A stretch of DNA of 64,000 nucleotides from Prorocentrum cordatum (lineage: Eukaryota > Sar > Dinophyceae > Prorocentrales > Prorocentraceae). The position numbers and the translations under genes were made by a program. Position 1 is the first letter of the stretch; every line of letters begins with the position of its first letter. This document shows, one piece after another, positions 52,841 through 62,361 of this stretch. The notes below the pieces were generated by a model. It saw only the letters and a list, made by a program, of their open reading frames with translations, was not told the origin of the DNA and made no database searches. The stretch is taken from the NCBI GenBank assembly GCA_963575745.1, contig CAUYUJ010014266.1, positions 1 through 64,000 of the forward strand, read 5' to 3'.

Positions 52841-54810
52841 GTTCGGAGAGCCTCTGCCGCTTTGGACTCTGCGTTGGCCGCTTCCAGCCTAGCAGCGCAG
52901 AAGTGGTATAGGAGCTCCTTTCTTTCCTGCTCTGCTTTGGCTTTCGCGGCCCTTTCCCCTTCTAGCCTCGCCGCCGCGACAGCGGCGTCGGCGGACTTGG
53001 CGTCTACCGCTTGGCTGTGTTCCGCCAGGGCAGCACGTCGCTCAGAAGAAGATATCAGTGTCTCAGCACCGCGTTGCAAGCGCGCCAGGTCTTGGTCCTT
53101 TTGCGCGATAACGGCAGCTTGCTGCGAAATGTGCCGCTCGGCCTCGCTCGCTATCCCAACAGATTTGTTCTCGGCTTCTTCCGCGCGCTGCTGGGCAGCC
53201 GCGGCCTGAAAGGACATCTGGGCTAGCAACTCTTGCTCTCGCCGACTGGCAGCTTGGGCCATGGCGAGCCTATCGGCCTCGAACTTCTTCTGGGCGTCGG
53301 CAATAACTGCATTCATCTTTTCACGATCCAGCCGGGCCTGTTCGGCCCTCTGGGCCTCTACGGCCATAGCCTTTTGCTGTATTTGGGCCTCTTGGGCCCT
53401 GGCTTGTTCTTGCATGGCCTGGATCAAGAGGTACTGGCAGTTATGTTCTTCCATCTGGATGCATTCCTCACACAACCACTGATTGCCACACTCGGGGCAC
53501 ACGCTGGAACATTCCCCACGCGCTGGGCGCCTGCAAGGCCCCCCCGTTTTGCGGGCTTTTCCCGGGCACCTGCTTTCCGCCTGGGGCGGGCAGCCAGGGC
53601 CCGGATTCCAGCACGCCTCGCGCATGGAAATGGCACTGGTGCCCCTCGAAGTTGATCGGGCGCCAGATCGTGGCATCTTGGGCCGTCCCCGGCTCGAAGC
53701 CGATGATCGAGGGCGCATGTGTACGCTCTCCGGTGGCTTGGCCACCTCGCGAAGCGCCTCATCCCGTTCGCCCTGCGCAATCAAGTCCGGGAGCGTGACA
53801 GGAGGTTCAGACGGGTCGTCACCCTCAGCTACCGCGGGGACCGACGGCTGCCAATCGCCTGGGGCGACGGCAGGCCGATAGAATCCCTCCTGAAGTGGAG
53901 AAGCATTCAAATAGTAATATTCGTTCCTGTGCTTCTTCGGCTGAGGAGCTGGCGTTCGGCCCGTGGACTCCCGGTCATGCTTGGCATGATGATGGGAACT
54001 CGATGCAACCTCTGCCGCCTGGGGCGGAGTCTCAGCGATCGGGAGAACGGGGGTCGGCATTGGTGTCTCCCATTGCTCGGGCACTGCTGGGACCTCCCAG
54101 ACTAGGTCGCTGGTCGTGGGGTCTTGATCTGGCTCCGCAAATGCCTCCTCAAGAGCTTCCAAATGATCGTAATCGACGGTCTCCTGTCCTGGGGATGGCC
54201 CTCCGCCTTGGGCGGGGCAGTCGGTAGCGTTCAACAACGGCAAAACTCGGCTTGGGGACATCTCATACGCGGCATACTCTATGTTATCCTCCATAGAGCT
54301 GACCTCGTTTCCGTCGTCAAGCTCATCGTCGCTGTCTTGACCGGGCTGCCCGTTCAATGCGATCGGAACGGGTTGAGTCTCGGGCGGTCGACCCCAACCG
54401 TCTGGGACGGCGGGGACCATACCGCTCGGCTCGCCCACGACCTGCGGCCGACTGGCTTGGCCAGCGGCCGGCGAGATAAAGTGCACGGCTACCTGGCTGG
54501 AGGGCACCGTTTCTGGGGACTCAGCAACCCAAAATGAGAAGGCTCCTCGCCTGGCGTTCACGGCTGGGCCGCCCCGCCTCATCGGGGTCGGGGTCTGATC
54601 ACGCTCGCGGATCGGAGCACGAGTGGGAGAATCGTCTGCAGACAAATCTACAACTCCTCCGATAACTCCTCCCCGAGGGACCCCAGTGAGGTTAGAAGAG
54701 GGAAGAGCGCGGCCCTCCCAGGGGCCGCCGTCCTGATGATCTTGCCCGCCATGAGGTTCATAATGTAGACTCGCGGGCAATTCGGCTGTCTCAACATGGC
54801 TCAATCCCAT
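52841..54810 (-). CDS. Element N-terminal protein: acidic region, zinc cluster, long coiled coil
   Basis: The frame is open from inside the LTR (54984, a TTG), but the first in-frame ATG after the LTR is at 54808-54810 (MGLSHVETAELPASLHYEP), which I prefer. The order is an acidic, Pro-rich region (SDDELDDGNEVSSMEDNIEY), an Arg/Ser-rich stretch, a zinc cluster near residues 485-510 (SVCPECGNQWLCEECI, EEHNCQYL) and a coiled coil of about 200 residues (KAMAVEAQRAEQARLDREK, EEAENKSVGIASEAERHISQ). This is not a standard copia domain. It may be a gag extension or a separate structural protein. The coiled coil continues in the next frame past a shift near 52840. Confidence 0.6.
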
Positions 54811-54824
54811 AGCGACTTGGTCGC

Positions 54825-54842
54825 GGGCTTCGGCTGATAACC
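54825..54842 (-). promoter_or_regulatory. Candidate primer-binding site
   Basis: On the element strand GGTTATCAGCCGAAGCCC lies directly after the 5' LTR. It resembles the initiator-tRNA type GGTATCAGAGC with one extra base. A GCGAC-TTG-GTCGC hairpin (54812-54824) abuts it. Confidence 0.35.
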
Positions 54843-55151
54843 TGTCTTCCCTCTGAGAATCGTGGTAAGATGCTAAAGGAACTTTGGTCTCATGATCTCC
54901 AACACTGATATCGTGGGCTACATGCTCAGCGAGAGAGGGGTTGGGACAAGCCACGGCTAAGACAATGGGTAATCCGCATAGCAAATGGTAAGAAGCACGG
55001 GAAGGGAGGAGGCCGGCTGGCCGACGCCCCCGGCGCGGGCGCGCGGCAGCGCGCTCCTTTTCTGGCTTGATACCAAACAGCTGTTAATGCATCAATGTCT
55101 AGCAAGGCAGGCGGCAGGAGAGGCAACCAGCAGATGAGGCGGAGAGGGGCA
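54843..55151 (-). repeat. 5' LTR of the giant element
   Basis: 309-bp partner of 30714-31021. On the element strand it begins TGCCCCTCTCC and ends GGGAAGACA, that is 5'-TG...CA-3'. By hand count about 30 of 308 aligned positions differ from the other LTR. Confidence 0.87.
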
Positions 55152-55413
55152 CATCTACTGTCTGGTCCGAAGAAAACGACTGAGCCTTAGTACAGGGCAG
55201 AATTGCGCACGAGGGTTTTACGACGACTGGGAAGACCATCGCGCCCACGACGATCTACAACCCTTGGACAAATACCAAAGAAGCGCAACTAAAATCTCGG
55301 AGATACTCGCTGGCAGGTCCGAAGAGCGCCGCGGCCCCCAACGATTCATTCAAGATTGGTGATTGGTCAGGCAACACAGGGCGCGAGCGCCCAAGCCTAG
55401 GGGCTAGAGCCAG
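55152..55413. other. Spacer between LTR and LINE-like ORF
   Basis: Non-repetitive sequence outside the LTR with no open frame or motif I can support. Confidence 0.5.
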
Positions 55414-56510
55414 TTAAATCCGCCCCCTCCGCTTTCCAGAGGAAATTTCTTTAACAATATGCTCAACACCTGTACACAGGCGCTCGGGGGCAGACAATTC
55501 TGCCTCCGTCACGGTGGAGCCCACATCAAACATGTAGGCTTCTGAGCACACGAGTGTACACGGGCCGTTATCTGGAGCGACTTCATTCCAGTGGCCTCCT
55601 GCAGCACCCTCACTACTCACACCACCATCCCAGCATCCTCTGATGTATGTGATGTTTGTCTTGTTCTGTTTGATATTGTCAGGCTTGTAACTCTGTAACA
55701 GTTCCCTTCCCTCGCATGGTGTGTGAGCTCATCCGCGCAGGCGTTAGCCTCTCTATAGATATGCTTCCAGAAATCCTTTCCGTAGGTAGGGCATCGTGTA
55801 TTATGCTGTTCACATATACCACACATAAAATTTTGAATCCTGGCAATCCGTTTAGCGCACCCGCTGTTGTCACACGCCCAAGCTCCCCTCAACCATTGTA
55901 CAAACGTCCTACTGTAACCACAAATTTCTATAGCAATCCCTTCCATCCCAGGGTCCCATATCGTAGTTTGTTCGTGTATAATTGCAAGACGTCGGGCCAG
56001 CTCATCATGTGTCGGTGTCTTCGCAAACCCCCCAATTCGCACCCCCTTATCCCTCAGCACAAACATATCTTGCATTTTGGGCACCTGTGAGATGTGTCCC
56101 ACAAACTCTTCCCATGCCGTCAGATCTACACAAATATCGCACCACCGGAGGGACCTCCATTTTTCAAACGGTGCATGCCAGCTCCCTGCCACAATTCGCG
56201 GTCTGCCTCGGAGCCGTCTTCGCCCCTCCATGGATACCGCCTGGGCCACTGCCGCCAGCACTGCACCCCTCTGCACCGCCCACTCCCCCGACACATGTAG
56301 CATCACACGCGGTGTCTGTTGCCATGATTTACTATATACGGTGGAAGGCACGTGGCACTTATATTGGGAGACCTCAACAGCATATTCAAAATTATACCTC
56401 ACAACTTTCTCCACAAGAGACCACCGAAAAATAACGCAACCAAATGAACGGCGTTCCAGACACGCCCGAGCAGCATCAGCGCAGGGCTGCTTCCAAAACA
56501 ACCACCGCAT
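55414..56510 (-). CDS. LINE-like C-terminal ORF with RNase H-like tail
   Basis: ATG at 56508-56510, although the frame is open upstream to a TAA at 56565 and reads STLSARLVFVSQIMRWLF across the ATG, suggesting a truncated larger ORF. Landmarks are VYSKSWQQTPRVMLHVSGEW, LRWCDICVDLTAWEEFVGHI and TFVQWLRGAWACDNSGC. Near the end comes KDFWKHIYREANACADELTH, a W-x-x-I-x-REAN-x-AD-x-LTH signature like the C-terminal part of RNase H-type domains in dinoflagellate LINE proteins. A +1 shift near 55620 leads into SSEGAAGGHWNEVAPDNGPC and a tail ending KRRGRI. The earlier catalytic Asp/Glu blocks are not obvious to me. Confidence 0.5.
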
Positions 56511-56569
56511 TATCTGACTGACAAAAACTAGTCTGGCAGAGAGTGTACTTGCTGCTGCCCGTCCTTACT

Positions 56570-57000
56570 GTTTCCTGTCTTCGCCCAACCAACGTACGGC
56601 GGTGGCCTTCGACACGGACATATGTTTTGTTATACTTGATATCTTGGACTCTCCGTGAACCCAGATGCGCTCATCGCCAAACATTCGACTTGCGACTGGA
56701 TAAATGGCCCACGGTAACTTCAATATCACCTTTTCTACCATATTGTTGTTGCCAATACTGCATAAACTGACCAGGGGAGAACAAAAGAAAAGGTATATCG
56801 GATAGAAAACGAATGAAACAAATCATGACAAACGGGTCGACGAAGAAAAATAATAGACGACGTAAACGAACAAACACACATACAAACAAACATCCCCGGT
56901 GATATACCAACCTGTTCGAACACGGGAGAGCTAAATTAAGGACTGCTCAACACAAAAGAACATGATGAAAGCACGCACTTCGCAGCCCCAGAAAGCCACG
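56570..57000. other. Lower-GC spacer
   Basis: Unique-looking sequence with only short ORFs. No gene or repeat recognised. Confidence 0.5.
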
Positions 57001-57009
57001 AGGTCTAAG

Positions 57010-57790
57010 CTGGGTTCGCATGGACCTCCACTCCGTTGGACCTCCAGCAGGAGCCCTAAGGCTCCCTGGAGGAGCCGAGAGGTCTTCCGCATGTACCTCC
57101 GCCCCGCTGGACCTTCCGGGAGCCCGCGACAATAGCAACAGTTACACACGTCGCAGCCCCCCTCACCAAGGGAACCGCGCGGTCTACGCCAGGTCCGCAT
57201 AGACCTCCACTCCGCTGGACCTCCCAAGAACCCACGATAACAGCGACCTTTGACCGGTTCGCAGTCCCCCAAAAATCCGCGAGGTCTCGGCAGATCCGCG
57301 TACATCTCCGCTCCGCTGGACCTCCCAGGATCCCACGATAACAGCGACAATTGCGCGGTTCGCTACCCCGCAGGGAACCGCGAGGTCTCGGCAGGTCCGC
57401 GTGGACCTCCACTCCGCTGGACCTCCCAAGAACCCACGTAAGCGGCGACTGTTGCGCGGTTCGCAACCCCGCGGAAAACTGGAAGTCTCGGCAAATCTGC
57501 GTGGAACTCGACTCCGCTGGACCTCCGAGGAGCCCACGAAAGCGGCACCTGACGCGCGGTTCGCAACACCGCAAGGAGCCGCGAGGTCTCGGCAAATCTG
57601 CGTGGACGGACCTCCACTCCACTGGACCTCCCAGGAACCCACGAAAGCAGCGGCGACAATCGCGCGGCTCGCAGCCCGTCAGGAAGCGTGAGGTCTCGGC
57701 AGGTCCGCGCGGACCTCCATTCAGCTGGAACTCCCAGGAGCCCACGAAATCTGCGACAATTGCGCGGTGCGCAACCCCGCGAAGTCTCGA
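57010..57790 (+). repeat. About 100-bp satellite, second locus of the 14-kb family
   Basis: About seven to eight units with CTCCGCTGGACCTCCCA, GGCGACAATTGCGCGGTTCG and CGCGAGGTCTCGGCA landmarks near 57104, 57212, 57316, 57415, 57512, 57617 and 57720. Unit layout matches the 14.2-15.4-kb array (GCGAGGTCT, CACTCCGCTGG, CGAAAGTGGCGACA, TCGCAGCCCC) at clearly reduced identity. The 382-codon minus-strand ORF is a shadow of the array. Confidence 0.9.
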
Positions 57791-58090
57791 CGAGGGAGAG
57801 GACGACTCAACAGGAAAGAGAAGGGAGCTGAAGGGAGAGGATGAAGGGGAGGCGGGGAGGATCGAGGATGGAAAATGAGAAGGTGGGGCCCACACTGCTC
57901 TATTCGAAACGAAAACCCAACCATGGGAGAGGTGGAGACTACTCCCAACGAAAGCGACGCGCAAACGCGCACCGACCTCTCCACGCAACGCGATCAAAAC
58001 AACAAAACTAACGAAACTTCTATACCGCTGCGAACGACAAGCGTCCACGAACGACTGACAACGAAAAAAACATGCCGGAAAAAAAGGAAC
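57791..58090 (+). other. Conserved satellite flank, then spacer
   Basis: Purine-rich sequence and CTGCTCTATTCGAAACGAA repeat the flank found after the 14-kb satellite. The remainder to 58090 holds nothing I recognise. Confidence 0.6.
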
Positions 58091-58481
58091 GTTGGGAACT
58101 GGCATACCCCCCACACACACACACTTTGTAGCCAGCCGCAGGCGAGCGCGCCGACGGCGTGCAAGGTCCAAGCGGGCCGCGCAAGGTCCTAAATTACCTA
58201 GCACGAACAGGCCTACGGCCGCAACTCAGGCCGAGACCAGGAAGGCGCCGAGGGAGGGGGGGCAGTGGGCTGCAGGCTGCCAGGGGCTGCAAGCGCGCAC
58301 CGAGCTGCAACGCGCTGCTGACTGCCAGGGGCTGCTGACTGCCAGGGGCTGCAGGCTGCCGGGTGCGAGTTGAACTGCAGAGAATTGGACAAACGCTGCA
58401 AACTGAGGGGCTGCCAGGGTGGCCTGAACCGTGGAGGCCTGAGCCACCAAGTAAACGAATTGAGCGCGCGTGAATTGGCCA

Positions 58482-58498
58482 ACACACACACACACACA

Positions 58499-58590
<92 letters not shown>

Positions 58591-58609
58591 AACACACACA
58601 CACACACAC

Positions 58610-58653
<44 letters not shown>

Positions 58654-58660
58654 CACACAC
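58482..58660 (+). repeat. (CA)n dinucleotide tract
   Basis: About 180 bp of ACACAC with a CGCACGCACG segment near its start and a shorter (CA)n at about 58822-58852. Alternating purine-pyrimidine of this length can adopt Z-DNA. The ORFs here are Thr-His or Cys-Val shadows. Confidence 0.95.
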
Positions 58661-59341
58661 GCTTATTCCGTCGGCGGATGGCAGAGGGCGGCTGCTCTGG
58701 CGGATAGGCAACAAGGGACACGCCGCATGCAAATTAAAGCAGAAATGCACGGAAGGGGGAGGACGAGCCCCAGCGCGACGGGAAGAGAGGAAGCCGGGCC
58801 ACTCCGAGCAGCCGGCAAGACGCACACGCACACACACACACACACACACACATGTGTGTGTGCATGTACCTATATACACACATATACGCTCACGTATACA
58901 AGTCTGCATTGGCGCCTCACGCCATCCACCGCGGCCCGCCAGGTCTGGGATGCAAACAAAAAAAGAGAGAACAACAACAAAAAAAAAAAACAAAAAAAAA
59001 AATGTGACAATAATGTCCTGCTCTTTCTGTTTTACCATATCGTCGCTGAACCAATGCTATGCGTTGCCATTCCATCATGCCCCCTGTCCCTCTTCCCCAC
59101 TCTCGCCCTACACTGCGAGCTTCTCGGGAGCCTTACGAAGATTATGGGTGGTTTCCTGAAGCCTTCTAAATCAAGGTTCCCCTAGCGCCCCCCGGGGGCC
59201 TCGAAGCGTCTCCTCGGGCCACCCTGCCACCAACCGCGACCCCCCTGAACGACCAGGTCACGATTTGAAAAGCCTCGAGGGGGCGCCCCCGGGCCATCCT
59301 GGGGACCACATCTGGGCTGGGCCCGCCTTAGATCGCGCAGT

Positions 59342-59890
59342 TTGGGGCGACGCCCGGGCCCCCGCGGGCGGCATCGGACGCCCGGCAGACCGACGCATGC
59401 TGAACATCTATATCACTTGGCATTTTGGAAGCCTCGCGGAGGCATTATGCGGGTTACCTTCAGGCAACTCGCCAACGCCCGAGGCTTCTCGCGGCCCTCG
59501 GGGGGCCGCACAGACGCGCCGCTCAACGAAGTCTTCGATGAGCTCTTCGAGACTCCAACAAACGCGACGCGACTATGCAAGGCATCCATCGGATTGACAA
59601 GCTGCAAACATTTGGGCGACAAAAAACTGGAAACGCCGCGCGTCGCAACTTCCTGGAAACGCCCCCGGAACGCGCTGAAATCTTCACTCGCGCATAGAAA
59701 TCCCCCGGGCAAGCAAATGCGACATCCGGGTGCTCCCACCCTCTATTTACATTGTCATCTGCTCCAATGTCGCCCAGATACGATCGACCTGGCCCCCCGC
59801 ACTGCTCGGCGCCACGAAAGGCAAGGCTGCGGAAGGCGCAACGGAACCGCGGCTAAAAAGCCCGCCCCTGCACTCGACCCTGCGCCCGCA
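59342..59890 (+). CDS. Possible ORF, unknown
   Basis: Plus-strand frame with mixed, protein-like sequence: YHLAFWKPRGGIMRVTFRQL, APLNEVFDELFETPTNATRL and GDKKLETPRVATSWKRPRN. Beyond about 59890 it enters a GC-rich repeat (GGGGCCGCCGCCACGCCGGG near 59920, 59968 and 60002) and becomes Arg/Ala/Gly low complexity. No family, no clear start. Confidence 0.22.
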
Positions 59891-59904
59891 TCCAGGGGCC
59901 GCCG

Positions 59905-60035
59905 CCGCGCGCGGACCCTCGCCCGGGGCCGCCGCCACGCTGGGGAAGGTCTGGGCAGCGCCCGCGCCCGGGGCCGCCGCCACGCCGGGGGCCCCTTAGC
60001 CCGGGGCCGCCGCCACGCCGGGGAAAGTCTGCGCA
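59905..60035 (+). repeat. GGGGCCGCCGCCACGC GC-rich tandem repeat
   Basis: Three to four units of GGGGCCGCCGCCACGCCGGG spaced about 33-50 bp. Confidence 0.75.
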
Positions 60036-60327
60036 CGCCCGCTCGGCGCAGAAAACCTCCTTTGAGGGCGGCGAAATTCTGGGAGCAGGGGAGCTCCACT
60101 CGCTCCTGCTGTTCCTGGGAAGGACCCAGCACTGCCGAACTCGACGTCAATTATCCTGCAGCGGCGAAACCCTCGACGGAGACTTGCCCGGGGCCTCGCT
60201 GACGGCGTCGCGACGAGCTTGCACGGGGTAGACCAGATCAAGATGTGCTAAACTTCTTTCGACATCCATCTCCGTTAACTCGCCGCGAAGGGCAGCGGCA
60301 GCTGCGCCTGGCATGGCAGGTTACTGA

Positions 60328-60753
60328 GTGCACAAGTACCGTCGGCGCGACTTTAGACAGCGTCGATCCTTGGAAATTCCCGAGCGCCACGATGTCCTCG
60401 AGCAGCAGCAGACGACACACAACGGGGAAAGAAAGGAAGCGAAAGCGAGCGGGGAGGGCCAAGCCTCAAGAAAGCAACGCGCGAGGCGTGCACCCAGCAC
60501 ACCATGCCGGGTGGCTGGGAAGGAGAGCAAGAGAAAGAAGCAAGGGCACGGCAAACGAAAGACGCCGACAAATGAAGACGACGACGACGAAGAGAACGGA
60601 GCAGCGGCGCGGCACTTTGGATCAAATCAAGCCTTTCAAACGGGACTGAAGCACAGCCGCAGTATCTGCGCGCACCACACAACCGCGCGAAAAGGTTGCC
60701 ACCGCGCCCAAGGCCGAATGCAATGCACAGTCAGGCGCCTGCTCCCGAGATAG
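60328..60753 (+). CDS. Possible ORF, highly charged, unknown
   Basis: ATG-started plus-strand frame of 141 codons with a Lys/Arg-rich middle (KESKRKKQGHGKRKTPTNED) and an acidic DDDDEENG run. An overlapping plus-strand frame (60245-60649) is also open. The composition suits a nuclear basic protein, but no domain is seen. Confidence 0.2.
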   Translation: MHKYRRRDFRQRRSLEIPERHDVLEQQQTTHNGERKEAKASGEGQASRKQRARRAPSTPCRVAGKESKRKKQGHGKRKTPTNEDDDDEENGAAARHFGSNQAFQTGLKHSRSICAHHTTARKGCHRAQGRMQCTVRRLLPR

Positions 60754-60805
60754 ACTCAATGATATGGTTAGCCTTCGCGGATTTCTCGTGCTCTAGCAGC
60801 CTGGC

Positions 60806-61291
60806 CTATTTCTTTGCCCCGGCCTTCACCTTCGGGCCCTTGGGGTCCACCACGGCATCGGTCGATGTCAACATGAGCCCTGGCTGGGCGTCAGTAGCGC
60901 CAGGACCCACGCGCGCGCAGGCGCGCGCGAATTGCCGGCGACGGCCAAGAATCGTCACGCCAGAGCCCCCGTCGTTCCCGATCCGATGGCCATTCTCTCT
61001 CGGGAACGATGGAAGGTCCAGGATGTAGATGATCAGCGCGGAGCCCCCGATCAATGTCTTAAACTCTTCGATCTCCTGCACCAACACGGGCCTCTCAGCG
61101 TCGCCCGCCAGGGCCCCGCGCTTCGGCGCGTCGGCGCGGACGGCGGCGCATTCGCCAAGGAACTTGGCGACCGCGTCGACGATGGGAAACCTTGGCGAGC
61201 AAGAGCGCCAAGGTGCACCGCGACCTTCAGGCACCCGACGTACTTCATCCAAACCGGCTCGCACCTTGGGTTGGCGCACTCCTTCGGCCAC
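60806..61291 (-). CDS. Possible minus-strand ORF, unknown
   Basis: Frame reads VVDAVAKFLGECAAVRADAP-like sequence, VLVQEIEEFKTLIGGSALII, YILDLPSFPRENGHRIGND and ends in a Lys-rich tail. It lies downstream on the same strand as the next two minus ORFs, with which it may form one broken gene. Not recognised. Confidence 0.28.
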   Translation of the reverse strand: MAEGVRQPKVRAGLDEVRRVPEGRGAPWRSCSPRFPIVDAVAKFLGECAAVRADAPKRGALAGDAERPVLVQEIEEFKTLIGGSALIIYILDLPSFPRENGHRIGNDGGSGVTILGRRRQFARACARVGPGATDAQPGLMLTSTDAVVDPKGPKVKAGAKK

Positions 61292-61383
61292 GCCCGGGAC
61301 GCGTCCTCGCCGCCCACCTCGGCCATGATCGAGTTCTCTCCATCACAATCTCCGCCGCGCACTCTGCATTCGCGCGAGCGCCC

Positions 61384-61770
61384 TTAATCCAGATGGCCAT
61401 GCTCGCCCGGCGCGACTCGCTCTGATTGATCTGCTGCGCGAACGCCAGCATCGCCCCAGCAACTGCGTCGGGCGGCGGCAAACGCGACGAAGCCGCTGGA
61501 CGCGCTGAAGACCTGGCGGCGGCCAACGGTCTGCATATCCGGCGTGGCGAAATCGAAGTCAGCCTCGTGGCTCTCCCACTCGCGCTGCGCGTCGGAATCG
61601 AAGTCGTTGAGCCGCGATGCACTTCTGAGACTCGTTGAAAATCCGGCTCTGTCAGAGTTTGGATGGTCAGGGCGGCCTTCACTCTGATTCTCCGGGGCAA
61701 AGCGACGCGCCAACGAAATGTTCGGGTTAAGGTGGGCTGCACTCGGGTTAAGCATGGCTGCACTCACCAA
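61384..61770 (-). CDS. Possible minus-strand ORF, unknown
   Basis: Reads FSTSLRSASRLNDFDSDAQR, WESHEADFDFATPDMQTVGR and RQVFSASSGFVAFAA. Placed between the ORFs at 60806-61291 and 61764-62156 on the same strand. Frame changes between them suggest one decayed or multi-exon gene. Confidence 0.28.
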   Translation of the reverse strand: MVSAAMLNPSAAHLNPNISLARRFAPENQSEGRPDHPNSDRAGFSTSLRSASRLNDFDSDAQREWESHEADFDFATPDMQTVGRRQVFSASSGFVAFAAARRSCWGDAGVRAADQSERVAPGEHGHLD

Positions 61771-62156
61771 ATTTGCCGGTTCAAACCAGGTGACACATTG
61801 ATTAAACTGGACGGCCCGAACGCTGGCACACCGTCAACGGTGACAAAACGCTCCTTAAAATCAGCGCGACCGTCGCGACCTCCAGCCGCTTGCTCCACAA
61901 GCGCTTTCGCCTTTTTCAAAGCCCAGTTCCTAATAATGTTTACCTTGCTTGTCGATGGCTTCAACGTGACTGAAGAATTGTCCGACAACCTGAATTTCGC
62001 GCCTCTGCCGCCAGCTTTCTGCAAAAACGCCCGCGCAGATTCCAAATCTGAGAATTGCAAAGAAAGAAGCAGAACTCGGCTGACGATTGTTTCTCGGACC
62101 CTGAACACATGCCCCACTGACGGCGGCTTTATCGATTTACCAATCGAATTAGCCAA
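61764..62156 (-). CDS. LINE N-terminal-like domain, minus copy
   Basis: Reads FSDLESARAFLQKAGGRGAK, SSVTLKPSTSKVNIIRNWAL, KKAKALVEQAAG and DFKERFVTVDGVPAFGPSS. The series S-D-L/V-E-x-A...RNW-x-L-x-K, then R-x-V-T-V-D-G, is like an RRM-type N-terminal region I associate with dinoflagellate LINE ORFs. It resembles the plus-strand ORF at 62873-63552 (KAETQLNIQRDWRLRKT), and the two point away from each other. Confidence 0.4.
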   Translation of the reverse strand: MANSIGKSIKPPSVGHVFRVRETIVSRVLLLSLQFSDLESARAFLQKAGGRGAKFRLSDNSSVTLKPSTSKVNIIRNWALKKAKALVEQAAGGRDGRADFKERFVTVDGVPAFGPSSLINVSPGLNRQIW

Positions 62157-62361
62157 ACAAACGCTGCAACTCAGAAACGCGAGACTCGATACTCATCGAT
62201 TTGAACCCGATCACGGCGATCTGGAGATTCGAGACATCCAACGAATTGATGGTGGCCACATGTCGCTTCGATGGAGAACCAGCAGACGTCGGACGAACTT
62301 CAAGAGATTCGACACGACTGCGCAGGTCAGCTTCGAACTCAATATCGCAAGGGCGTCGTAG

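Larger units (their letters stand above)
31758..54824 (+). repeat. Dispersed mini-hairpins, stem-TKG-stem, restricted to the element
   Basis: Dozens of perfect 4-7-bp inverted repeats share the centre GNC-T(G/T)G-GNC on the plus strand. Examples are AACGTC-TGG-GACGTT at 31758, ATGGC-TGG-GCCAT at 32809, GCTGGC-TGG-GCCAGC at 35268, CGCGGAC-TTG-GTCCGCG at 37035, CCGTC-TTG-GACGG at 38492, GGCCGAC-TGG-GTCGGCC at 40151, GCCGTC-TGG-GACGGC at 47058, CTGAC-TGG-GTCAG at 49634, TCGGC-TTG-GCCGA at 49672, GGTGGC-TTG-GCCACC at 53732 and CTGGC-TTG-GCCAG at 54452. Stem arms covary while the loop stays constant. They fall mostly in Pro/Ala-rich linkers and are read in at least two frames (as A-K/Q-P or as G-Q/P-A). 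Confidence 0.85.
30714..55151 (-). mobile_element. Giant Ty1/copia-type LTR retroelement, about 24.4 kb, decayed
   Basis: Two 308/309-bp LTRs in direct orientation enclose a minus-strand coding region running from about 54810 to 31225. The domain order gag - protease - integrase - RT - RNase H (51.3 to 43.75 kb) is the Ty1/copia order. About 3.5 kb of coiled-coil/zinc-finger coding lies before gag, and about 12.5 kb of extra coding lies after RNase H; usual copia elements are about 5-6 kb in total. Single in-frame stops are at 52047, 51921, 51202, 49798, 49269, 48423, 47715, 45897, 45369, 42289, 41326, 37489 and 33136. Several one-base frameshifts, a YVGD catalytic box and LTR divergence of about 10% mark an inactive copy. 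No target-site duplication is visible (CGAGC versus CATCT). The alternative is a shorter copia element with a second, LTR-less element or host genes nested in its 3' half. Confidence 0.8.

Noticed and set aside
57056-58204. 382-codon minus-strand ORF
   Set aside because: It reads through the 100-bp satellite; the repeated peptide simply mirrors the DNA units.
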